DNA of 64,000 nt from Lichenostomus cassidix (lineage: Eukaryota; Chordata; Aves; Passeriformes; Meliphagidae): positions 47,436,359 to 47,500,358 of the forward strand of contig CM039179.1 in the NCBI GenBank assembly GCA_008360975.2, in the 5' to 3' direction. Under the pieces are notes generated by a model, which saw only the letters and a program-made list of their open reading frames with translations, was not told where the DNA came from and made no database searches. A program made the translations under genes and the position numbers. Positions 56,426 to 64,000 of the stretch are shown here, piece after piece (the first letter of the stretch is position 1; each line of letters starts with the position of its first letter).

Positions 56426-59400
56426 TGTTACTAAATGTGATATTATAAATAATTTTGCAGAAGACCTTTGCTCACAGAGATATTGAATGCTTCAGTCAAA
56501 GCTACCTTGCAATGATATTGTTTACTTCTAAGTGATTTTGTCAGAGACAAAAACAACCTTATGAAGAGCTTTCAACACAATACATTAACAGTGAAATTGC
56601 TGTCAAGGTATTTTTTCTTTCCAGTCTTGCTTTCATGGAGGTAAAGGGTGCATTTTGGATTGATTTTATTTACCATTAAATTTGTCATTTTAGTTACTTG
56701 ACCATAAGAGAACAGTTCTGTGGATGGCAGTCAGATCTGTGGTAGTATGGAAGCAATCTGAGCTGCCTGAATTGACTATAATTTAAAAGAGAAAAGTGGG
56801 TTTGAGATTTCTGGACAAACAAATAGCATAGGGATTTGATTAGAAATAAATTGCAGTCTACTCGGCATGTAAGTTATAATTGATGATGTTTTTGATTATC
56901 CTCCAGTAAAATTATTAATATCAGCCTTCACCAAGTGAGTTAGGTTTTCTCAAAAATACCAGTTGACAATAATTCTTATTTTTAAAATATTTTCTAAGAA
57001 AATAGGGAGTTTAAACTCTTTATGCTTATGCCATCAACTGTGCAACCTGTCTTTCAGCCTGAGTTCTACCTCAAGACAGAAAATTTCCTCTTGTGTGAGT
57101 TCTTACCTTATCAGGTAGGAGTCATCTGAAGAAGTCAGGTGCACCAAAACAGGTTTTCTGAACAAACCTCCCAGGTATTTGATGGAGTCATAGGTGCATC
57201 TAGGACATGATACAAAACTTCTGGCCTCTCTTACACCTGTGTGAACCCAGAGAAACTGTAATGAGATGCATCAGGGATGAGGAAGCAATGCCATACAGGT
57301 GAGGACTCTTCTAGATTGCAATGATGGGAAAATGGCTTGCTCATTTTGTGTACAGCTCCTAAAAGTGATAGCTAATAGTTTCAAATGCACTTTCTCTTTA
57401 AAATGGTGAAATAATTACCTGTGGGTAGTGACTATTAGGAAGTATGAGCAGCAAATAATTTACTACTGGCATTATCTAATAATTATCTCTAGATGAAATT
57501 GCAAGACTGCAGTGTTTTTAGAGCCCATTTGTGACCCATAAAATATGGGTTAAAACCTCACATTCCACTACTTGCTTTTGCAATTATTACTGCAAATGGT
57601 GGGAAAGTAGAAAGCAATCACCAGTAGAACAGGTCTTTTAACTACTACCATTTCTAAAACTATTAAAAAAGATAGAACTTACCCAAAAACTTGATAGCCA
57701 ATCTCATTATATTCACCAGTGAGACAACATAAATGTAACTTGTAGTATTAGCTTAGATAACTTTCCAAATTAATCTTCTTCTAAGTGATAATATAATTTT
57801 TCTATCATAAGAGACAATTAGAGAGTCTAAGCCTGCGTTTAGAATGGAAATTAAAGACAGTAAAGCAAGGACCAAAACAGGGCAACACTGTCTTCTAGAA
57901 GCCTGTTGGACTACTTATGGGGGAATTTCGAGGTCTTCAGCCATGTCATAAAATAGGTTTTTGTAATAAATATACTTGAGAGATTACAATACATTCTTCT
58001 ATTTATTGCAGTAACAATAAAAAAATTTCCCCACATGAAAAATGGGACAAAGCCCCTGAAGGAACAGTTTTAATGCAGAGTTTGTCAAAATCATGACAGA
58101 GACAATATGTTCTACGCAGTCATAGTCAGTAGTATTGAATTGGAGTCCTAGATTTTTGTAATGAAAATAAAACCTACAGTCAGGGAATATAATGCAAGGG
58201 AAATCACAAGCAGTGCCTCCTACACACAAGGGATATTCATACTCTTGGAAAGATCACACAATGTAAAATCCAGAGAATGTAGCTTGTGACTCAAGATGCA
58301 ATTAAGACAAAATTTAGGAGCTCAGTTCTTGTGCCAAAGTTCTGAGGCTAGTTTTCATTTTATTGGATCAGATTCAGACAAGCTATATCTCAGGTCCAAA
58401 GACTACTTCAAATACAAAATAGGCTGCAGGCAAAGTGTGAGAGAGAGATGTCTGGAACATTGAAAATGATGTGTAAATATACAAGTGAAAGGCTTTAACC
58501 TATGAAGTATGTTGACTTCAACCAGTAATTCCCTTTTAAACTCTGATGACTGGAAGCAAAAAGTTATTTACAAACTATCTGTGTAAAAAGCCAAACCAAA
58601 TCCAGTTGAAACCAAAACAAATCCCTTTACCCCTGCCCCCAGTGGAGTGAAAATAAATGAGCTGATTCATAGCAGATCTCTTCCATGTCATGGACTCTCT
58701 GTTCCTCTCCTGTCACCATGCTGCATCCCTATCACTGAGTGGCACTGTGTTAAAGGAGATCCAAAGGCACACCACAAGAGTGCACTTGCAAAGCCCCATA
58801 GTCCAAAATGGCTACATGCCAAAGTCATCCTTCCCTGACTGCACAGAAAAATACGGACCTATTGATGTAAGGAAAGGTTTCCCATGTCTCTAGCTCTTGA
58901 GATGAAAAGTGGTTAGAAGAAACTGGTTATGAAGCACAGTGACTTTGCAAATGGATTCATGCTTCTTTCTTTTCTGTCTAAGACCTTCCCTGCTACTCAG
59001 TCTAAGTTTTAATACAGACCTGTGCTTTGAAATAGTATTCACATCAACCCCTTGATTTCTGCATTCCAACAGTAGCTGATATCTCACAGGAAATTCTGGA
59101 GGAGGTGTAACTGGGAAGTGCTGAAACAGCAGAAACATTGAAGTTACTTCTTGGAAATAACTGTAACCCATAATAACCTCACTGGGAGCATATTTTATGA
59201 TAGCATCCCAAGCTACTCAGGTAGGATGAGCCAGGCAGACTCAGCAGGGGCCTAGATAATCTGTGTAGCAGTGGCTTCTGCAAAAGAGTCTTGTGCCAAC
59301 TTCTGGTAGAAGCCATCTCCTACAGACTCTGAAGAAAATGTAGCACATAGCCACTGGTGAAGTGTATAGGGATAGGTAGAAGCTGAGTCACACACTATGA

Positions 59401-62400
59401 ATTTGGACCCTTTTTTTTTCTGGAAAGGCACCTCACCTGATCTATTAAAAAGGAGCCCAGTTCAAATTTAGACATCCTTGAGTTTTCCACTATTTCTCAT
59501 TTCATCATTACATCACATAATCACATTTCATCACATCCTTTCATGAACATCTTTGGAGGCTCAAAAGAAAGGCACTTTTGTTATACAGTTTGTGGTAAGA
59601 AAATTTGACAGAGTAACCCTCATCTGCAGCACTACATACCATAAACAGTGGATACACTGTCTTCAACAAGGAATTTTGCCAGGCAGCAAGGAAGAGAGAA
59701 GCAGAAAGGAGAAGGAAGGAATTGGGATCCTACAGTTTTGTCTGAGCCATTGATGAATCATGAGCAGGAGTGTCAGGCATGTCACCGGCAGCATCACACA
59801 CATGCTTTACAAAGATCAGTGCTGGGGTAGACCTGTCTAAAACACATTACAATAGACGCCATCTCTAGTGTTATCAATTACTCCATTACTCTTATAAAAA
59901 CATAAAAGGATTAATATCATCTAATTTAACTCCATCAGAAGAGAGTGAGATGAGGTCAGGTATCCCTTGTCTCTGACACTGTTGTGATGAGTGCAACAAA
60001 AACACAATTTCATTGTCCATTCACCATGGTCCTTGACTGCTGATCCTCAAAAGACAATTTCTGGTGCCTCATGCTTTAAAAATTACTTCCTAGTGGCAAT
60101 TTGTTAGTATTTTTGAATTTTCCTATCCATAGCTTCAGTAAGATAGGAAAAACTCCCAATTAGGCTTTGTGAATAAAATATAAACATTTGAAAGTAACAC
60201 AACCCTAGCACTGCTGAAACCTGAAACAGTGCACACAAGAGAAAACTGATGCACTCTCTTTGCAAATGAAAGTGCCACTTGACTTAACGTTTCCATGGAG
60301 GAGAGAGGGAGGGAGAGGCTGACCCTGACATGGATAACAGGGGCTTAATAGTCACCTCTTCCACCCTCAACTCCTGCAATGTTTTTTTGTCTTTCCCTGT
60401 CCAGTCTGGCTCTCACAGGAAAAATGCATTCTAGGATCTCCCTAACAGTTTCAACAACTCCCACAGCTATCAAGCACAAATTCCCACAGATGCTGTTTGT
60501 CTCCACAAGCACTTTGGGGAAGGGAAATGGGGAAACTCTTCTCTCCAGAAATGATGCTGTCTTGTCCATCTAACTAAGAGGACATCTGAAGACTGCATCA
60601 TGCATTCCACCTCTCTGAAAAAAAGGCATCCTGGTCCCCCAGACACTCTAAGTGCTGCAGCTTGGGATGGGAAAGAGGAGATACTATCTAGAAACCTGCA
60701 CCCATAGGTGCACTTTTGTTTGGCACTTTTTTTTTTTTTTTTGGGGGGGTAGGGAGAGTTTGGGGTGCGGTTTTCTTCAGATTTATATTTAATTTTTACA
60801 CTGGTTGGAATGGGCTGAGAATACAAAATTGGCAATACTAAGGTAGTCTTGCAAATACTTTGGGACAAAAAAGTCTGAAAATATTAAAATATCTAGTTAA
60901 TTTCCAAAATTCTTAATGTATTACAATCTTATAGATACTTTTCACACAGCTTGAACTCTCAGCCTTTCAGAGCAAAAAAAGACAAACATAATTATTTTCT
61001 TTGGAATGAAATGTTATAATTCCTCTGGCTTCCTAAGGATATGAAACTCACATGATTGTGCTCTGAGATCATTTGTGTACATACAGATTGTCACATATGT
61101 ATGCATATGTATCTGTACTCCTCATGATAATAGTTGCGAATATGTTACCCAGTTTTAACTCTATTTGATGAGTTGTTTCATTTTTATAAGTGTTGTAGAA
61201 TGACGTGTTTATAGAAATCAGCAGGAGTTCTATTCTTGCCTCAGAGGAGGAAAGGCTGCAATGCAAGCACTGACACTACAGGCAATTCACACAGGAGCTG
61301 AGCCTGAAGATGTAAATCCTTAACAAATGAAGTATCATCTTCTCTGCTGGTGGAAAATCTATCAGCTTTTGAAACTACCAGAAAACCAATTGATTACTTC
61401 TTTGAGAAAAGAGTCTCTGCTGTAAGGTATCTTAAGACCATTTTGTCTTTCCTGAGCATGGCCATCTTACCCATCCATAACCCTGAATGGCACTTGGGTT
61501 TGGCTTCCTTTTAAAGCTGGTAACACATCCTTTAACATAGGAAAAAAAAATCCCATTAGCAATGCTGAAGGGCTCACTCCTTCCATATTCCCCTAAGACT
61601 CTGTCCTTTATTCCAGTTCAGCTCCCAGATGAACTTCTAGCAGAGCTGCGTTACTAATTTGCTGAATGGTAGCATCAAAGAATAGTAACTCCTGGTGGAG
61701 TTCTAGGCTGGAGCTCTGCCTTCTACTTCAGTTTCCCCTTTATCTGTAGCACTGGTTTAAATGTGCTTTCTCGATAGCAATATTTCCACACTGCGTGTGC
61801 GCATGAGCACCACAACATTGACTGTATTTCCCTGTGGCCACACTTCAGCAGAAAGCAGCTGATGCTTCAGACCAGGGAGTCCTTGAGACCAGAAAGGAGA
61901 TTTTCGTGGTACTGAAATAAATAGTTTATTTGGGGGATGAGGGTCAGCGTTGATCTCTGTCTGAAAGGGTTCAGCACACTGTCGAGAGAGAAATTTTCGT
62001 CTCTTGTATTTCTGACATTTCTGTGAATCCCTTTACTTCACAAGCTGTTCTCACCTTCCAACAATTGACCTTTTCCCATTCACCTCCCTATTTAACAAGT
62101 CTCTCTCCCTCCCTTTTGCCATCAAAGGATGTACTGCCACTTGGCAAACTGCTTGACATCAAAGCTGTGCGTGTGACTTAGGGAGGTCTGATTTCTGGCT
62201 CCATTAGGTCAGCACAGACCCGTTCAATATTCTTCAGATACCAAGCTGGCTCACTCTTCGCATTGAGCTGGCAAAGAAATGTTCCCTCCCTCTCCCCTTC
62301 ATTTTATGTGCACATTAAAAGTATCCATGACCAAATCAAAAATTGTGCAGCTGTTTCAATAGCTGCAAAACTGCTTAGAACAGAGAGCCCAGAGTATAGA

Positions 62401-64000
62401 GAAAGAGACCTTTGTGAATTGAACACTCTCTGAACTAACTTGTTTGTGAAAACCCATGTATAATTAAAGCCTCTCTTGTTAGTGAACGGAGCCATACTTA
62501 AATACACACAATGTATATCTTTATTTCCAGCTCAAATTTTTTTATGGGACATTTTCCAGCAATGCGTATTATGTGGCTTTGGCAACTGCAGTGCATCATC
62601 ATCATCATCATTCAAACAGTGGAGCTCCCTGCTTCATTATGAGCATCTTTCCCCTAAAATACTTTTTGATGGACTGCAGTATAGGCAGTCTAGACCTGAA
62701 CTGCATAATAAATGGATGCTATGATTCCTCTAATGGCAAGGTCCTTTCTCCCACTGCAAATGGAGATGTAATTCAGATGCACACTATCTCACCCTTTGCA
62801 TGCTGAGAGACAAAATAAACAACAGCATTCATTTGTCTGTTTCCATTTCCCTTACCAAAAAGTCAACTTCCAAAGAAAATGTTTACCAAAATATTTCCCT
62901 GAACAATCTGAATAATATTTTAATGGACCACTTACTTAGTTAGTATCTAAATTTTGCATCATGAAGAGCATAGTCAAGTCACTGTGGTATTGTGAATAAG
63001 GTTTCAATAAAAAATACAGAATAAAAGAAATCTTCAAAATAACCACCATTAAACTAATGAGTAAAAATTCAGAAGCTATAATAAAATCCACCAGAGAACA
63101 AATAAACTGCAAACAACCGTATTACCAAACAATATTAGTCAGGTTTCATCTTGTTCCCTCATGCATCCAGGCACAGTACAGGAAAAAAAGAAATACTCAC
63201 AGGAGAACATTTTGATGGAAGGGCCAAACACACATACACAGGGAGATGCAGTAAACACTAGCAGCTGCTTGGCTTAAGGTACAAAATAGTATTACATCTC
63301 TTAATTAAAAAATGAATTAATTGTTGTGAGTGTATTTCTCTTGACAGAGCACATTTTCTGTTCTGCAGAATGCAATTTTTAAAACATTTGAAAAATAAAC
63401 TCTGTTATTTTGGCAGTTATACCTTTAATGCAAGGGCATAACGTTAAGAACAAGGAAGCAAGCAATCAGTCTTCTTCTTTCACTTGAACTTGGGCTTATC
63501 ACATCCCACCTGCATCCTGTAAATATTTTCCTAAAGGTTGCTCGGTTTCTGCACCTCTCCACAACCCAATTCAGCAATAGACATCCATAATACTAAGCTT
63601 GAGCTGCTCCACTGAAATTGATCCTCGCATGCCTAAGTGCTTTGCTATGAAGGAGACTGCTATAAGACCATTGCCCTGTCACTCCATGTAGAGTGATTTC
63701 CCTGCTGTGCAGTATAACTCTGTAAATGTAATCTGTTCACTACTCCAAATAAATACCTCCATTGGAACATTCACCTAGGGCTTATTTGTGACTTGTTTAA
63801 ATGTTATTTATTAGAAAATTCAAACATTATTGCAGCCAATTAGAAAAGCACTTTTTATTACTTGCAGCCTTTGCTGCTGCCAGTGCCCCACATCCTCCCC
63901 TTTGGCACCACCATTATATACTGGCTCACCTAAAAGGCACAGCCAGCAAGTGTGCCCAGCTCTGCAAAGAACTTCTGTAACCTGATCTCCAGCTGTGCTG
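56426..64000. other. Intergenic to right edge, no gene seen
   Basis: AT-rich sequence without coding potential. A homopolymer junction of T(18) and G(7) occurs at about 60728-60753 and a short (ATC)6-type run at about 62595-62612. Blocks at about 62470-62830 and 63780-63930 are candidate conserved elements. Several GC-richer segments (58640-59330, 60290-60720) may be old repeats, but I could not name a family. Confidence 0.55.

Overview
This window is vertebrate nuclear DNA, almost certainly from a bird. The sequence is AT-rich and intron-rich. Its interspersed repeats are mostly CR1 LINE 3' ends, and one fragment resembles an avian endogenous-retrovirus LTR. There are no bacterial-type operons, tRNAs, rRNAs or CRISPR arrays.

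Positions 1 to about 32,396 (+ strand) hold the 3' two thirds of one gene, RBM26 (RNA-binding motif protein 26). Sixteen coding exons can be placed. The first is cut by the left edge, the last ends in TGA at 31795-31797, and every intron seen whole is GT-AG. The exons join in frame into about 702 residues. In order these are a proline-rich linker, RRM1 (exons 5-6), a linker with a twice-used SVK[E/D]RLG motif (exons 7-8), a long charged helical or coiled-coil region (exons 9-12), an RG/RGG box (exon 13), RRM2 (exons 13-15) and an acidic tail ending in an SRSWRR motif (exon 16). Human RBM26 is about 1,000 residues, so roughly the first 300 (the PWI-like domain and the CCCH zinc finger in known orthologues) lie upstream of the window. 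Exon numbers here are local to the window. RBM26 and its paralogue RBM27 are nuclear RNA-binding proteins tied to the PAXT pathway, which sends polyadenylated nuclear RNA to the exosome.

The introns hold three diverged CR1 fragments (about 6.54, 8.48 and 17.66 kb), AT-rich inverted repeats, a CTCF-like motif and otherwise unique sequence. The 3' UTR is about 580-600 nt if the AATAAA at 32375-32380 is used. That signal is followed by an unusual A-rich block flanked by 12-bp inverted arms.

From about 32.5 kb to 64 kb I find no protein-coding gene. The stretch looks like the start of the intergenic region 3' of RBM26, which in mammals is a long gene-poor interval towards OBI1/RNF219 and POU4F1. 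It contains four CR1 pieces, the LTR-like fragment, a perfect 62-bp tandem duplication, a 34-bp x 3 minisatellite, a large G/T-only tract, CTCF-like motifs and several homeobox-motif-rich segments that could be conserved regulatory elements. I found no clear candidate for a wholly new biological system. The items most worth checking are the phase-0 cassette architecture of RBM26, the structured poly(A) block at its 3' end, and the putative regulatory blocks in the downstream desert.
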